DNA of 64,000 nucleotides, taken from contig WLNY01000002.1 of the NCBI GenBank assembly GCA_009699575.1, positions 1 through 64,000 on the forward strand, in the 5' to 3' direction. The position numbers and the translations under genes were made by a program. Numbering within the stretch: position 1 is the first letter of the stretch; each line of letters opens with the position of its first letter. Shown piece after piece: positions 25,408-35,860 of this stretch. Source of the stretch: Actinomycetota bacterium. Lineage in GTDB: Bacteria > Actinomycetota > Actinomycetes > Nanopelagicales > Nanopelagicaceae. The notes under the pieces were generated by a model. It was given only the letters and a program-made list of their open reading frames with translations, was not told where the DNA came from and searched no databases.

Positions 25408-27617
25408 TATTCGCCCGAAGTCTGCGCTCCTGCAGCGCCTTCTTCCATTACTGGAACAAGTGAGAGTTTGCCCTTTGGATCAATCTCACCAATCTCCACT
25501 TGAATTTTATCTCCAACCTTCATAACTTCTTCAAGGTTTTCAATTCGCTTTCCGCCATGCATCTTTCGAATTTGCGAGACGTGAAGCAAGCCATCTTTAC
25601 CTGGCATCAATGAAATAAAGGCACCAAATGCGGCAAGCTTGACGACTGTACCGAGGTAACGCTCTCCCACCTCTGGCATCGTTGGATTTGCGATTGCATT
25701 AATCTGCGCGCGCGCAGCTTCTGCTGAAGGACCATCGGTTGCACCGATATAAATCGTTCCATCATCTTCAATCGAAATGTCAGCGCCAGTTTCATCCTGA
25801 ATCTGGTTAATAATCTTTCCCTTAGGCCCAATTACTGCTCCAATTTGATCTACTGGGATCTTGACTGAAATGATGCGTGGAGCAAATGGGCTCATCTCAT
25901 CTGGAGTGTCGATTGCTTCATTCATGACATCAAGAATTGCAAGACGCGCCTCTTTAGCTTGATGAAGAGCGCCAGCCAGTACAGATGCGGGAATTCCATC
26001 GAGCTTAGTATCTAGTTGGAGGGCGGTGATGAAATCTTTTGTTCCTGCAACTTTGAAGTCCATATCGCCGAATGCGTCTTCTGCACCGAGAATATCCGTC
26101 AACGCAACGTACTCAATCTTTCCATCAACATCATCTGAGATAAGACCCATAGCAATTCCAGCAACAGGGGCACGAAGAGGCACACCTGCATTAAGAAGTG
26201 CTAGCGATGAAGCACATACTGAACCCATTGAAGTCGAACCATTTGAACCAAGGGCTTCAGATACCTGACGAATTGCATAAGGAAATTCTTCGCGGCTTGG
26301 AAGCACTGGAATCAACGCACGTTCAGCAAGTGCTCCGTGACCGATTTCGCGGCGCTTAGGAGTTCCTACTCGACCTGTTTCACCAGTTGAATACGGTGGG
26401 AAGTTGTAGTTGTGCATGTAACGCTTGTGATTTTCAGGATTAAGTGTGTCAAGTTGTTGTTCCATCTTGAGCATATTCAAAGTAGTGATTCCAAGAATCT
26501 GTGTCTCTCCACGTTCAAATATTGCTGAACCGTGAACGCGAGGAATAACCTCGACCTCTGCTGAGAGCGCACGAATATCGCGCAAGCCGCGACCATCGAT
26601 ACGGATCTTGTCTCGAAGAACACGCTGGCGAACTAACTTTTTAGTCATTGAGCGAAACGCCGCTGGAATTTCCTTCTCGCGTCCCTCAAATGAAGCAGAA
26701 ACACTTTCTTTGACCGATGCACTAATTGCATCGATTGTTGATTCGCGCTCTTGCTTTCCTGAAATAGTCAGAGCTTTTGCAAGTTCATCCTTGCCAGCCT
26801 TTTCAACTGCAGCATACACATCGTCTTGGTAATCCAAGAAGACAGGGAATTGCGCTGTTGGCTTGGCTGCAACTTTTGCAACTTTATCTTGCGCTTCGCA
26901 TAGTGCGCGGATAAATGGCTTCGATGCATCAAGACCTGCGGCAACAATCTCCTCTGTTGGTGTTGGTTGTCCACCCTTAATGAGTTCAATTGTTTTTGCA
27001 GTTGCTTCCGCTTCAACCATCATGATCGCAACGTCATCATGTGTGACCCGACCAGCAACGACCATATCAAAGACAGCATTTTCAACTTGTGAGTGATTTG
27101 GGAATGCAACCCATTGACCCTCGATTAATGCAACGCGAACTCCACCAATTGGACCAGAGAATGGCAATCCAGCAAGTTGTGTCGACATCGACGCAGCGTT
27201 AATAGCAATAACGTCATACATGTGATCGGGATCAAGTGACATTACTGTCACAACAATCTGAACTTCATTGCGTAAGCCCTTAACAAAAGAAGGACGTAAT
27301 GGTCGGTCGATCAAACGACACGTGAGAATTGCATCTTCTGATGGGCGACCTTCACGGCGGAAGAATGATCCCGGGATACGTCCAACTGCGTACATTTTCT
27401 CTTCAACATCAACCGTTAAAGGAAAGAAGTCGAATTGATCTTTTGGTGTTTTTGAAGCTGTTGTCGCCGAGAAGATCATTGTTTGATCATCTAGGTAAAC
27501 CGCTGCGGCTCCTGCTGCTTGCTTTGCAAGTCGGCCTGTTTCAAAGCGAATTTCGCGCTTTCCGAATTTTCCATTATCTATAACTGCAACTGCTGAGTGA
27601 ATCTCTTGACCTTCCAT
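25407..27617 (-). CDS. pnp: Polyribonucleotide nucleotidyltransferase
   Basis: 736 residues. It has two RNase PH domains, a KH domain (near 575-635, with [18 protein letters not shown]) and a C-terminal S1 domain (near 645-715). PNPase degrades RNA from the 3' end with phosphate and can add tails. ATG at 27617 with an upstream GGAG. The gene follows rpsO across 158 bp that includes a 12-bp perfect palindrome CTTCGATCGAAG (27661-27672); in many bacteria this region is a processing site used for pnp autocontrol. Confidence 0.97.
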   Translation of the reverse strand: MEGQEIHSAVAVIDNGKFGKREIRFETGRLAKQAAGAAAVYLDDQTMIFSATTASKTPKDQFDFFPLTVDVEEKMYAVGRIPGSFFRREGRPSEDAILTCRLIDRPLRPSFVKGLRNEVQIVVTVMSLDPDHMYDVIAINAASMSTQLAGLPFSGPIGGVRVALIEGQWVAFPNHSQVENAVFDMVVAGRVTHDDVAIMMVEAEATAKTIELIKGGQPTPTEEIVAAGLDASKPFIRALCEAQDKVAKVAAKPTAQFPVFLDYQDDVYAAVEKAGKDELAKALTISGKQERESTIDAISASVKESVSASFEGREKEIPAAFRSMTKKLVRQRVLRDKIRIDGRGLRDIRALSAEVEVIPRVHGSAIFERGETQILGITTLNMLKMEQQLDTLNPENHKRYMHNYNFPPYSTGETGRVGTPKRREIGHGALAERALIPVLPSREEFPYAIRQVSEALGSNGSTSMGSVCASSLALLNAGVPLRAPVAGIAMGLISDDVDGKIEYVALTDILGAEDAFGDMDFKVAGTKDFITALQLDTKLDGIPASVLAGALHQAKEARLAILDVMNEAIDTPDEMSPFAPRIISVKIPVDQIGAVIGPKGKIINQIQDETGADISIEDDGTIYIGATDGPSAEAARAQINAIANPTMPEVGERYLGTVVKLAAFGAFISLMPGKDGLLHVSQIRKMHGGKRIENLEEVMKVGDKIQVEIGEIDPKGKLSLVPVMEEGAAGAQTSGE

Positions 27618-27775
27618 GGTCGCTCCTAATCTCGACTACTGCCGAGTGAGCCACATGAATCTTCGATCGAAGTTCACGGAAATGAAACGTGCAGCGCGCG
27701 AAGTGCGTCTTGCTTCGTTGTCTTTCCGGAAACCACTACCGAGGACCATTGCTCCCGGCGAGTAGTTGTTTCTAA

Positions 27776-28045
27776 TTAACGGCGAATGCCGAGTTTTTCG
27801 ATGATTGCTCTATAACGATTGATATCTGTCTTTGCAAGATATTGAAGAATACGACGACGTCGTCCAACCAAGAGCAATAGACCACGACGGTTGTGGTGAT
27901 CATGTGGGTTGGTCTTCAAGTGAGTTGTGATCTCTTCGACGCGCTTTGAAAGAAGCGCAATCTGAGCTTCGGGGCTTCCTGTGTCAGTAGCGGAGTTACC
28001 GTACTTAGCAATGATGTCTTTCTTTACTTCTGGTGTTAGTGCCAT
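27776..28045 (-). CDS. rpsO: 30S ribosomal protein S15
   Basis: 89 residues, the standard length. It starts [16 protein letters not shown] and ends [14 protein letters not shown] to IEKLGIRR, the canonical uS15 sequence. It binds the central domain of 16S rRNA early in assembly. GGAG lies 9 nt before the ATG at 28045. The 117-bp gap to ribF probably contains its promoter and leader; no specific element was recognised. Confidence 0.98.
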   Translation of the reverse strand: MALTPEVKKDIIAKYGNSATDTGSPEAQIALLSKRVEEITTHLKTNPHDHHNRRGLLLLVGRRRRILQYLAKTDINRYRAIIEKLGIRR

Positions 28046-28162
28046 TTCTTGTTTCTCCTTTTACTGGCCACGAGGGCTCCCGGTTTGACTCACGGAAACT
28101 CGATTTCTCGTTAGACAGCCGAAAGGTTACCAGCGAGGCTCGTAATACGTGAAATCGTCCTC

Positions 28163-29050
28163 TTATTGCTCAGTTAACTCACGTGCTCGCAGGCAGTCCT
28201 TGGCCATTTGCTCGAGAAGTGGATCAAGGCCATCAAATTTCAAGGTGTCTCGCAAACGCCATCCAAATTCAATTGTCGCGCCCTGGTCGTAGAGCTCTAG
28301 CCCCACTTGGTCCAATGCATATGCCTCTACTTGACGTGCGCGATCGCCCTCGAAAGTTGGATTTGTCCCGATTGAAATTGCTGCAGGCCATCTATTAATT
28401 CCAACTGTTAACCAACCGGCATAGACCCCATCTGCTGGAATCGTTTGGCCCTCTAAATTTCCTAGATTTGCAGTTGGGTATCCGATTTCTCGACCACGTG
28501 CTTCGCCGTGCACAACAATTCCATCTAGGCGATGAGGGCGCGTGAGGAGATCACGGGCAGATTCAACATACCCCTCACGAACGAGTCTGCGAATGCGAGT
28601 AGATGAGACAACCTCCTTTTCGGACTCCGCCAAGGAAAGAACATGAATTTCTATTCCGTGGGATTTACCCGACTCTATGAGAGTTGAAATATTTCCTGCC
28701 GCCTTATGTCCATATGTGAAGTTCTCACCCACGAGGACATCGGTTGCGTGCAGCTGGGAAAGTAAAATTTCTGATACAAAATCATTTGGTGACATTGATG
28801 CAAATTTCTCGTCAAATTTAATAACTGCAACTTGATCTGCATTGTGAATCTTTAGAAGAACTACGCGCTCGGCTAAAGTGACAAGCAACGAGGGCGCTCG
28901 ATCTGGGGCAAATACATGAGTTGGATGTGGATCAAAGGTCAACGCAATTACTGTGCCACCATCGGCAATTTCCTTGGCTCGGTTGAGTAACTCTTGGTGA
29001 CCTTTATGGACTCCATCAAAGACGCCGATTGTGACGACTTTTCTACTCAT
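28163..29050 (-). CDS. ribF: Bifunctional riboflavin kinase / FMN adenylyltransferase
   Basis: 295 residues. The N-terminal FAD-synthetase domain carries IGVFDGVHKGHQELL (near 8-22) and the VVSSTRIRRL segment. The C-terminal flavokinase domain includes EIGYPTANLG near 190. It converts riboflavin to FMN and FAD. It lies 18 bp downstream of truB in the conserved truB-ribF-rpsO order. The FAD made here would serve ThyX and others. Confidence 0.96.
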   Translation of the reverse strand: MSRKVVTIGVFDGVHKGHQELLNRAKEIADGGTVIALTFDPHPTHVFAPDRAPSLLVTLAERVVLLKIHNADQVAVIKFDEKFASMSPNDFVSEILLSQLHATDVLVGENFTYGHKAAGNISTLIESGKSHGIEIHVLSLAESEKEVVSSTRIRRLVREGYVESARDLLTRPHRLDGIVVHGEARGREIGYPTANLGNLEGQTIPADGVYAGWLTVGINRWPAAISIGTNPTFEGDRARQVEAYALDQVGLELYDQGATIEFGWRLRDTLKFDGLDPLLEQMAKDCLRARELTEQ

Positions 29051-29068
29051 TGAATTATTCTCTCATCC

Positions 29069-29959
29069 TCAATTGGCTGCTGCAAAAACCGCAATTGGTT
29101 TTGCCTTGCCTTCACGATTTTCAAGCAAGGCAATAAGTCGATCATCGCCCGACATCGCTGCATAAATTCCGTCAAGGGGATTTTGTGCCAGTGATCGACC
29201 AAATGAAAGCTCTAGCGTCTCATCTAGTCCCAATTCGCGGATATTAAATGTCGCCCGCGCGACTGCACTGAGATTTAATGGAGAGAAATTTCCGTCTTTA
29301 AACTCGGCAAAAGACACTGCATCCTGGAGGGTGAAACCGGCGACGCGTGTTCGCCGAAGGGCGCTGAGGTGTCCCCCAATACCAAGTACATCGCCACAAT
29401 CTCGAGCGATTGCGCGAATAAAAGTTCCTGCCGAGCAGGTCACTTCTATATCAACCTCAATTTGCGAATCTAGGTTTCGAATCTCAAGAATATCTAGCTG
29501 AGAAATTAGCACTTCTCGACTAGGGAGTTCGAATACTTCTCCAGCACGAACTCTGTTATACGCCCGCTCGCCATCGATCTTGACCGCCGAGACCGAACTA
29601 GGTCGTTGCGCAATAGTTCCGCGCATTGCATGAAGTGCTGAAGTAATTTCTTCATGAGTAATCGCCCCTATGAGCTCGGCACTTGCGCGAGTAGTGACTT
29701 CGCCTTCAAAGTCATCCGTCACAGTTGATGCACCCAGGACCACGGTTGCAAGATATGACTTATCTCCATCGGTGATGTATTGGAGAAGTCGAGTTCCATT
29801 TCCAAAACCAAGTACGAGAACTCCAGTTGCCATCGGATCAAGAGTGCCGGCATGCCCAACTTTTCGTGTTCCTAATACTCGCCGACCTACCGCCACTACG
29901 TCATGACTTGTCATTCCAGGAGCTTTATCAACGACAACAAAGCCATCAAGACTGCTCAA
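29069..29959 (-). CDS. truB: tRNA pseudouridine-55 synthase
   Basis: 296 residues from a TTG at 29959; this gives [20 protein letters not shown], which aligns with the family start, and GGGA lies a few bases upstream. It overlaps the rbfA end by 14 bp. The catalytic aspartate is in the [13 protein letters not shown] motif near residue 40. TruB modifies U55 in the T-loop of tRNAs and acts as a folding chaperone. The C-terminal TruB domain is present. Confidence 0.95.
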   Translation of the reverse strand: MSSLDGFVVVDKAPGMTSHDVVAVGRRVLGTRKVGHAGTLDPMATGVLVLGFGNGTRLLQYITDGDKSYLATVVLGASTVTDDFEGEVTTRASAELIGAITHEEITSALHAMRGTIAQRPSSVSAVKIDGERAYNRVRAGEVFELPSREVLISQLDILEIRNLDSQIEVDIEVTCSAGTFIRAIARDCGDVLGIGGHLSALRRTRVAGFTLQDAVSFAEFKDGNFSPLNLSAVARATFNIRELGLDETLELSFGRSLAQNPLDGIYAAMSGDDRLIALLENREGKAKPIAVFAAAN

Positions 29960-30434
29960 GTGAATCCCAATCTATGTCTCGATCTACGGGGACTTTTTTA
30001 TGACTGTCATCAATAATTTTAGGAACTTTATAGGCGTCTTCACCTGCTATATATGTTGCTTCTTTGCGCAGTGCTGAAACTTCTTCATCTTGTTCCCGGA
30101 CTTTTTCAAGGAGAGAATCCAGAGCCTTGGCGCTCTCTGGCAATCCATCTAAGAAGAATTCAATAGTGGGCGTTACGCGCACTCCCAAATCTTTACCTAC
30201 GGCTGAACGAATAACTCCCTTGGCGCTTTCAAGAGCAGCAGCTGTGGCACTTCGCTGTTCTTCATCACCCAGAACTGTGTAGAAAACTGAGGCATGTTGT
30301 AAATCTCCAGTAACGCGTGCATCGGTAACAGTGACGAAACCTAAACGAGGATCTTTAATCTTCCCCTCGAGTAGGCCCGCAACAACAACTTTGATGCGAT
30401 CGGCAACTTTTTGACTGCGATGTGAGGTTCCCAC
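29946..30434 (-). CDS. rbfA: Ribosome-binding factor A
   Basis: 162 residues, starting GTG at 30434, three bases after the infB stop. The KH-like RbfA fold is recognisable from [29 protein letters not shown] and [13 protein letters not shown]. RbfA binds the 30S subunit during 16S rRNA maturation. The C-terminal 45 residues are charged and extend beyond the core domain, as is common in actinobacteria. Its end overlaps truB. Confidence 0.95.
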   Translation of the reverse strand: MGTSHRSQKVADRIKVVVAGLLEGKIKDPRLGFVTVTDARVTGDLQHASVFYTVLGDEEQRSATAAALESAKGVIRSAVGKDLGVRVTPTIEFFLDGLPESAKALDSLLEKVREQDEEVSALRKEATYIAGEDAYKVPKIIDDSHKKVPVDRDIDWDSLEQS

Positions 30435-30437
30435 GGA

Positions 30438-33116
30438 TTATGCCCGCTTCTTCTCGCGCATCTCGAAGACTTGGATCGTATCTCCGACCGCCATCTCCTT
30501 GATATTTCCAACACCGATTCCGCACTCAAATCCTTCACGGACTTCAGTTGCATCATCTTTAAATCGCTTGAGTGAATCGATAGTCAGGTTATCGACAATC
30601 ATTTCACCATTACGCATCAAGCGAGCTTTAGCATTTCGGCGAATGATTCCATCGAGAACCATTGAACCTGCGATGTTGCCTGCCTTGCTTGATTTGAAGA
30701 TGTCTCGAACTTCAGCGTTACCCAAAATCGCTTCTTCAAAGATTGGCTTGAGGAGTCCCTTGAGTGAAAGTTCAATTTCTTCAATTGCTTGATAAATAAC
30801 TGAATAGAATCGAACTTCAACGCCTTCTTGATCCGCATAAATTGCAGTCTGTGGCTCTGGCTTCACGTTAAAGCCAATTACGACAGCAGTAGAGGCTGAA
30901 GCAAGTGTGATATCGCTCTTCGTGATTGCACCAACGCCGCGGTGGATGACGCGAAGGTCAACCTCTGCGCCAACATCTAGCTGTAGGAGTGCATCTTCGA
31001 GTGCTTCAACAGAACCACTCACGTCACCCTTAAGAATGAGATTCAATGTAGAAATCTTGGATTGTTCCATGAAGTCTTCCAGTGAAACCTTTTTGCGAGC
31101 CTTTGCAAGTTGTGCATTGCGTTCTGCGGCTTGACGCTTTTCTGCAATCTGTCGAGCAGTACGATCTTCATCTGCTACCAAGAAGGTATCGCCAGCACTT
31201 GGGACGGATGTAAATCCGAGTACCTGTACCGGACGTGATGGACCTGCCTCAGAAACATTCTCACCATCTTCATCGAGCATGGCACGTACGCGACCGAAAG
31301 ATCCTCCAGCGACAATTGGATCACCAATTTTAAGCGTTCCGCGTTGCACTAGAACTGTTGCAACTGGTCCACGACCACGATCAAGGTGAGCTTCAATAGC
31401 CACACCACGAGCTGAATCATCAGCAACTGCTCGAAGGTCAATGGCTGCATCTGCAGTCAGAAGAATTGACTCAATCAGTGCATCAATACCGATGCTTGAT
31501 TTTGCCGAAACATCAACAAATATTGTGTCTCCACCATATTCTTCAGCAATCAAGTTGTACTCAGTGAGTTGTTGGCGCACCTTGTCTGGGTTAGCGCCTT
31601 CTTTATCAATTTTGTTAACAGCAACAACAATTGGAACATCTGCTGCCTGTGCGTGATTGAGCGCTTCAATTGTCTGGGGCATGATTCCATCGTCAGCTGC
31701 TACTACCAGAACGGCAATATCAGTGACTTTGGCTCCACGTGCACGCATCGCTGTAAACGCTTCGTGACCAGGAGTATCGATAAAAGTAATTGCACGATTG
31801 ATTCCATTATGGTCATGGTGAATTTGGTAGGCGCCAATATGCTGCGTAATTCCACCAGCTTCATCTTTAATGGCTTCGGTCTTTCGAATAGCATCGAGCA
31901 AGCTTGTTTTACCATGATCAACGTGACCCATAACGGTAACAACCGGTGGTCGCGCGACAAGAAGTTCTTGATCTAGGTCTGCAAGTTCTTGAGTCAAATC
32001 GATATCAAAGCCTTGAAGGAGTTCACGATCTTCATCCTCTGGACTCACAATTTGAATCTGGTAACCCAATTGCGCACCAAGAATTTCAAAAGTTTCGGCA
32101 TCCACTGATTGAGTAGCTGTCACCATTTCACCTAAGTGAAAGAGCGCTGCAACCAAAGCAGCTGGATCTGCATTAATTTTTTCAGCAAAATCTGCAAGGG
32201 ATGCACCACGGCGCATGCGAATCGGAGTTTTTCCATCTCCATGAGGGACAACTGCGCCACCTAGTTGTGGCGCCTGCATATTGTCGAACTCGTCGCGTAG
32301 CGCTTTTCTACTCTTTGGTTTGCGCTTACTACTCTTGCTCGCATTCTTTCCAAATGCACCGCCAGTGCTTCCACGTTGCGGTCCACGTCCTGGTGCTCCA
32401 CCTGGACGAGCCGGTGCGCCAGCTGTTGCACCCGGGCCAGTTGACTTATATGGACCAGCTGAAGAAGGTGCTCCTGTGCGCGGTGGATAATTTCCTGGAC
32501 CGCCAGTGCCTGCCGGACGCGGACCAGATGGTCGCGCAGCAAATCCGGGACGGACAGAACCTGGGCGCGGACCAGACATTCCTGGACGCGGCGCACCTGG
32601 TGTGCCTGTAGGTCGTTGAGGTGGGCGTGGAACTGCGCCACCTGTTGAAAATGGATTATTACCTGGACGAGGTGGGCGTGGAACTGCGCCACCTGTTGAA
32701 AATGGATTATTACCTGGACGAGGTGCTGCCGGTGTTGGAGCAACTGGTGTTGCAGGTGGTTGCTCTTCGACGGGTGATTGAGCAACAACGGGTGGAGGTG
32801 TTGTGATTTCCGCGCGAGACGCTTTGAGCGCTTCAAGATCTACGCCAAGTTCAGCAGCAAGTTCAGCAGCAAGTTGTTGATTTACTTCTTTTGTTGGTTT
32901 GGCTGCACTCTTTTTTGCTGCAGCTTTCTTAACCGGCTTAGTATCTTCACTTGGTTTGGCATCTGGATACATCTCTACAAGGCGACGTACAACTGGTGCT
33001 TCTACCGTTGATGATGCCGAGCGAACAAATTCGCCCATTTCTTGGAGTTTGGCAAGAACAACCTTGCTCTCCATACCGAGTTGTTTTGCCAACTCATGTA
33101 CGCGGACCTTTGACAC
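30438..33116 (-). CDS. infB: Translation initiation factor IF-2
   Basis: 892 residues, starting GTG 33116 behind AGGAG. An N-terminal IF2N domain is followed by a long Pro/Gly/Arg-rich linker (about 115-270), then a second IF2N module. The GTPase core has [15 protein letters not shown] and NKID motifs, and the C-terminal fMet-tRNA-binding domains follow. IF-2 delivers initiator tRNA to the ribosome. The linker contains a perfect 51-bp tandem duplication (32620-32721) adding 17 residues. It is downstream of ylxR in the nusA operon. Confidence 0.97.
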   Translation of the reverse strand: MSKVRVHELAKQLGMESKVVLAKLQEMGEFVRSASSTVEAPVVRRLVEMYPDAKPSEDTKPVKKAAAKKSAAKPTKEVNQQLAAELAAELGVDLEALKASRAEITTPPPVVAQSPVEEQPPATPVAPTPAAPRPGNNPFSTGGAVPRPPRPGNNPFSTGGAVPRPPQRPTGTPGAPRPGMSGPRPGSVRPGFAARPSGPRPAGTGGPGNYPPRTGAPSSAGPYKSTGPGATAGAPARPGGAPGRGPQRGSTGGAFGKNASKSSKRKPKSRKALRDEFDNMQAPQLGGAVVPHGDGKTPIRMRRGASLADFAEKINADPAALVAALFHLGEMVTATQSVDAETFEILGAQLGYQIQIVSPEDEDRELLQGFDIDLTQELADLDQELLVARPPVVTVMGHVDHGKTSLLDAIRKTEAIKDEAGGITQHIGAYQIHHDHNGINRAITFIDTPGHEAFTAMRARGAKVTDIAVLVVAADDGIMPQTIEALNHAQAADVPIVVAVNKIDKEGANPDKVRQQLTEYNLIAEEYGGDTIFVDVSAKSSIGIDALIESILLTADAAIDLRAVADDSARGVAIEAHLDRGRGPVATVLVQRGTLKIGDPIVAGGSFGRVRAMLDEDGENVSEAGPSRPVQVLGFTSVPSAGDTFLVADEDRTARQIAEKRQAAERNAQLAKARKKVSLEDFMEQSKISTLNLILKGDVSGSVEALEDALLQLDVGAEVDLRVIHRGVGAITKSDITLASASTAVVIGFNVKPEPQTAIYADQEGVEVRFYSVIYQAIEEIELSLKGLLKPIFEEAILGNAEVRDIFKSSKAGNIAGSMVLDGIIRRNAKARLMRNGEMIVDNLTIDSLKRFKDDATEVREGFECGIGVGNIKEMAVGDTIQVFEMREKKRA
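32620..32721 (-). repeat. Perfect 51-bp tandem duplication in the infB linker
   Basis: Two directly adjacent identical 51-bp units (32620-32670 and 32671-32721) encode a 17-residue block containing [17 protein letters not shown]. Identity at synonymous positions points to a recent duplication. The length is a multiple of three, so the frame is kept. Confidence 0.9.
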
Positions 33117-33189
33117 ATTTCTCCTGTCTTGGCCCGCAATTCCTAATGAATGCGAGCCTTAGTTGATAGACCTCATAATCGCAACGAGC

Positions 33190-33459
33190 TCATTTAAGTT
33201 TCATATCTTTCGCATCCATTTCGTTAGGTTCTTCATCTATATATGCCAGAAGGGCAGTTGTATCTGGTGAGTTCGAAAGCTTAAAAGCATTTCGAAACGC
33301 TCCCCTGTGTACCGCCATCTGGACACATGTTCGATGAATTGAGGCTCCCCTACTTTGAATTCTCTTGAATGGATCGGCGAGAACTGCGCCATCCTTCAGG
33401 ATAACTCTGAGTAGTGAGTTTGGATTCTCCCGTTTTCGACAAACTATGCATGTTCGCAT
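33190..33459 (-). CDS. ylxR: YlxR-family (DUF448) RNA-binding protein
   Basis: 89 residues from ATG 33459, giving MRTCIVCRKRENPNSLLRV, the usual start of YlxR; a GTG five codons earlier is possible. It carries the conserved CxxC (CIVC) and the GRGA-like turn, here SRGASIHRTC. YlxR sits between nusA and infB in many bacteria; structures suggest RNA binding, and a regulatory link to RNase P has been proposed in Bacillus. Context here is the standard one. Confidence 0.88.
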   Translation of the reverse strand: MRTCIVCRKRENPNSLLRVILKDGAVLADPFKRIQSRGASIHRTCVQMAVHRGAFRNAFKLSNSPDTTALLAYIDEEPNEMDAKDMKLK

Positions 33460-33564
33460 CGAAATGACACCCACGCTTATATCGCCGATCGCTCGAATTC
33501 AATATCGCAATCTTAGCGCGAGCAGAGAGGAAAACCTAAATCTACCCATCTACAGGCGTAAAAA

Positions 33565-34551
33565 TTAACTTTCGGCTGGTGGAGTACTTGGTGTGTCAGG
33601 GTGAATGTCAATACGCCATCCTGTCAGTCTTGCTGCTAGACGGGCATTCTGTCCATCTTTTCCGATTGCCAATGAGAGCTGGTAATCAGGAACAGTTACT
33701 TTTGCACTTCGCGTAGCGAGATCGACAATTTCAACGCGGGATACTTTTGCAGGCGCAAGAGCGTGGGCAACAAAAACAGCAGGATCTTCAGACCAATCGA
33801 CAATATCTATTTTCTCGCCGTTGAGTTCATTCATAACTGCACGCGCACGACTTCCCAATGGGCCAATCAGCGAGCCTTTAGGACTCACACCAGCACGATG
33901 AGTTCGTACAGCCAACTTGGTGCGATGACCTGCTTCGCGAGCGACAGCCATAATTTCTACGATGCGGTCAGTAATTTCTGGAACTTCAAGTGCGAATAAC
34001 TGTTTGACAAGTGCGGGATGAGAACGCGAAAGCATAATTTCTGGACCTTTTAGCCCTTGCTTCACTTCTACAACAAAGCACTTGATTCGATCGCCATGGT
34101 TATAAATTTCACCAGGCACTTGCTCCTGCGGTGGGATGCGTCCTTCAATACGACCCAAACTGACATTAATCATTTTGGGGTCTCGTCCCTGCTGGACCAC
34201 ACCAGAGACGACATCTCCAACTGAAGCTGAAAATTCTCCAACAATTTCAGCATCGTTTGTCTCGCGCATTTTCAACTTTATTACTTGACGCGCTGTTGAA
34301 GTTGCAATGCGAGTGAAACCTTCAGGCTCATCACGCTCTTCAGAAACTCTTTCACCAAGTTCATTAAATTGTGGAACTAGGATAGAAATTTCTCCAGTTT
34401 CTCGATCCAAGTGTGCACGCGCATGGCGCTTGGCAACTTCTAGTTGGTTATAAGCAGTCAAGACACCAATTTCAATGGCACCAATTAACTGTTCCATTGA
34501 AATTTCCTTCTCTGCAGTCAATGCGGCGAGTGCCGACATTTCCACATGCAT
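33565..34551 (-). CDS. nusA: Transcription termination/antitermination factor NusA
   Basis: 328 residues, the short actinobacterial form. It has an N-terminal polymerase-binding domain (1 to about 125), an S1 domain (about 130-195), and two KH domains (about 200-320, with SPKGSLIGPLGSRARAV and LAIGKDGQNARLAARLTGW). It modulates pausing, termination and rRNA antitermination. No acidic C-terminal repeats, as expected outside proteobacteria. The ATG at 34551 shares a base with the rimP stop (TAATG). Confidence 0.96.
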   Translation of the reverse strand: MHVEMSALAALTAEKEISMEQLIGAIEIGVLTAYNQLEVAKRHARAHLDRETGEISILVPQFNELGERVSEERDEPEGFTRIATSTARQVIKLKMRETNDAEIVGEFSASVGDVVSGVVQQGRDPKMINVSLGRIEGRIPPQEQVPGEIYNHGDRIKCFVVEVKQGLKGPEIMLSRSHPALVKQLFALEVPEITDRIVEIMAVAREAGHRTKLAVRTHRAGVSPKGSLIGPLGSRARAVMNELNGEKIDIVDWSEDPAVFVAHALAPAKVSRVEIVDLATRSAKVTVPDYQLSLAIGKDGQNARLAARLTGWRIDIHPDTPSTPPAES

Positions 34552-35012
34552 TACAGATCACCCTTACGGTTGAATTCAATCTCGACTACTGCACGTTTGA
34601 TATCTGCAAATAAAACGTCCAAGGTTTTATCTTGTTCTGCCAAGGTAACAGCTTCTTCGGTGTTGGAAACAATTCTGCCGGTGACTTGCGAACCATCAAG
34701 CTTTGAAATCTTGATAAGTCGATCGTGATTTTTCTTCCAGTGACGTGGCTTAGTCAAAGGACGATCGACTCCGGGCGAAGTAACTTCCAAAGTAAAAGGA
34801 GTCTCGCCGATAAATGGAGAGGTGTCTAAGAGATTTGAAATCTCGCGGGAGATACTCGTTACTTGATCCATATTCAACGGCACATCTGCATCAACGATGC
34901 AGGTAATGATTTTGTGGTTTCCAGGGGAGGCTACTTGCACCTCTTCAAGATAGTACCCAGCTCGTGTAACACTTTGTCCAATGAGTTCAAAAAGAGCATC
35001 GCTAAGAGACAT
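34551..35012 (-). CDS. rimP: Ribosome maturation factor RimP
   Basis: 153 residues. The two-domain RimP pattern is clear: an N-terminal alpha/beta domain with VTSISREISNLLD, then LEVTSPGVDRPLTKPRHW and a C-terminal Sm-like barrel. It assists 30S assembly. It is the first gene of rimP-nusA-ylxR-infB-rbfA-truB-ribF, with a promoter candidate at 35028-35056. Confidence 0.95.
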   Translation of the reverse strand: MSLSDALFELIGQSVTRAGYYLEEVQVASPGNHKIITCIVDADVPLNMDQVTSISREISNLLDTSPFIGETPFTLEVTSPGVDRPLTKPRHWKKNHDRLIKISKLDGSQVTGRIVSNTEEAVTLAEQDKTLDVLFADIKRAVVEIEFNRKGDL

Positions 35013-35027
35013 TTTTAACCACCTTCT

Positions 35028-35056
35028 ATTAAATTGTTTATCTAGTGAAGTGCCAA
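35028..35056 (-). promoter_or_regulatory. Candidate promoter of the rimP-nusA-infB operon
   Basis: On the minus strand, TTGGCA (35056-35051), a 17-bp spacer and TTTAAT (35033-35028) lie just upstream of rimP (start 35012). The predicted leader would be only about 10 nt, which would cut into the ribosome-binding site, so the exact start is uncertain. Confidence 0.45.
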
Positions 35057-35078
35057 TAATAACTGGTAAGGCGAGGAA

Positions 35079-35858
35079 CTACCAATTTAAGAAAGTATCA
35101 ATTCCTACCTTGAGAATCAATGCAAATGTGACGACTAGAAAAAATTTGCGCACGAGAGCCGATCCTCCTCGAATCGCTAATCTGGATCCCACGATTCCGC
35201 CTGTGATATTTGCACAGGCAAGAACCAAAGCAATTTTCCAGATGATTGCTCCGTGGATTCCAAAGACCAGAATTGCGCCTAAGTTTGTTGACACGTTAAC
35301 AACTTTGGCAATGGCCGATGCGCTAAGAAAGGCAAAACCCATAGAGACTAAAACAAGCATGAGAAAAGACCCAGTACCCGGACCAAAAATTCCATCATAA
35401 AAACCGACAACTAATCCCGCAACTGCGGCAATTTGGAATCTTCTCTCCCGATTATGGCGTAAAGATTCAATAGCTCCGAGATGTGGGCGCTTCCAGGTAT
35501 AAATACCCACCGCTACGAGAAGTACAAAAACGATTGGTCGCATTGACTCGGTTGGAATTTTTGAGGCTAGTGATGCCCCACAGGTTGACCCAACAAAGGC
35601 AGGCAGTGACATTGCAATTAAGAATGGAACTTCAGTTTTGACGCTTCTTCGATAGAGAAGTGCCGAAGCCGATGTTCCGAAAACTGATGCCGACTTATTG
35701 GTTCCAAGGATTTCAACCGTGGAAGCATTTGGAAGTCCGATAAGCAGGGCCGGGAGCTGAATGAGGCCACCGCCTCCAGCAATTGCATCGACAAGTCCTG
35801 CACAAAATGCTGCAAGTGCTAAAGCTACTAGCGTGAGAGTGGATACTTCAACAAACAT
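35079..35858 (-). CDS. TSUP-family membrane transporter (TauE/SafE)
   Basis: 259 residues with about eight hydrophobic segments. The N-terminal GLVDAIAGGGGLIQLPALL motif (near 21-39) and the second-half FYDGIFGPGTGSFL are the paired signatures of the TauE/SafE (TSUP) family. Members export sulfite, sulfonates or other small organic anions; the substrate here cannot be inferred. It lies 2 bp after proS and just ahead of the rimP promoter, a place not usual for this family in the conserved gene order. Confidence 0.85.
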   Translation of the reverse strand: MFVEVSTLTLVALALAAFCAGLVDAIAGGGGLIQLPALLIGLPNASTVEILGTNKSASVFGTSASALLYRRSVKTEVPFLIAMSLPAFVGSTCGASLASKIPTESMRPIVFVLLVAVGIYTWKRPHLGAIESLRHNRERRFQIAAVAGLVVGFYDGIFGPGTGSFLMLVLVSMGFAFLSASAIAKVVNVSTNLGAILVFGIHGAIIWKIALVLACANITGGIVGSRLAIRGGSALVRKFFLVVTFALILKVGIDTFLNW

Positions 35859-35860
35859 TT

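Noticed and set aside
32620..32721. Possible CRISPR-like repeat
   Set aside because: Directly adjacent repeats without spacers, inside infB; no cas genes.
32261..32836. Low-complexity 191-codon frame rich in His/Gln/Leu
   Set aside because: Alternative frame of the proline/glycine-rich infB linker.
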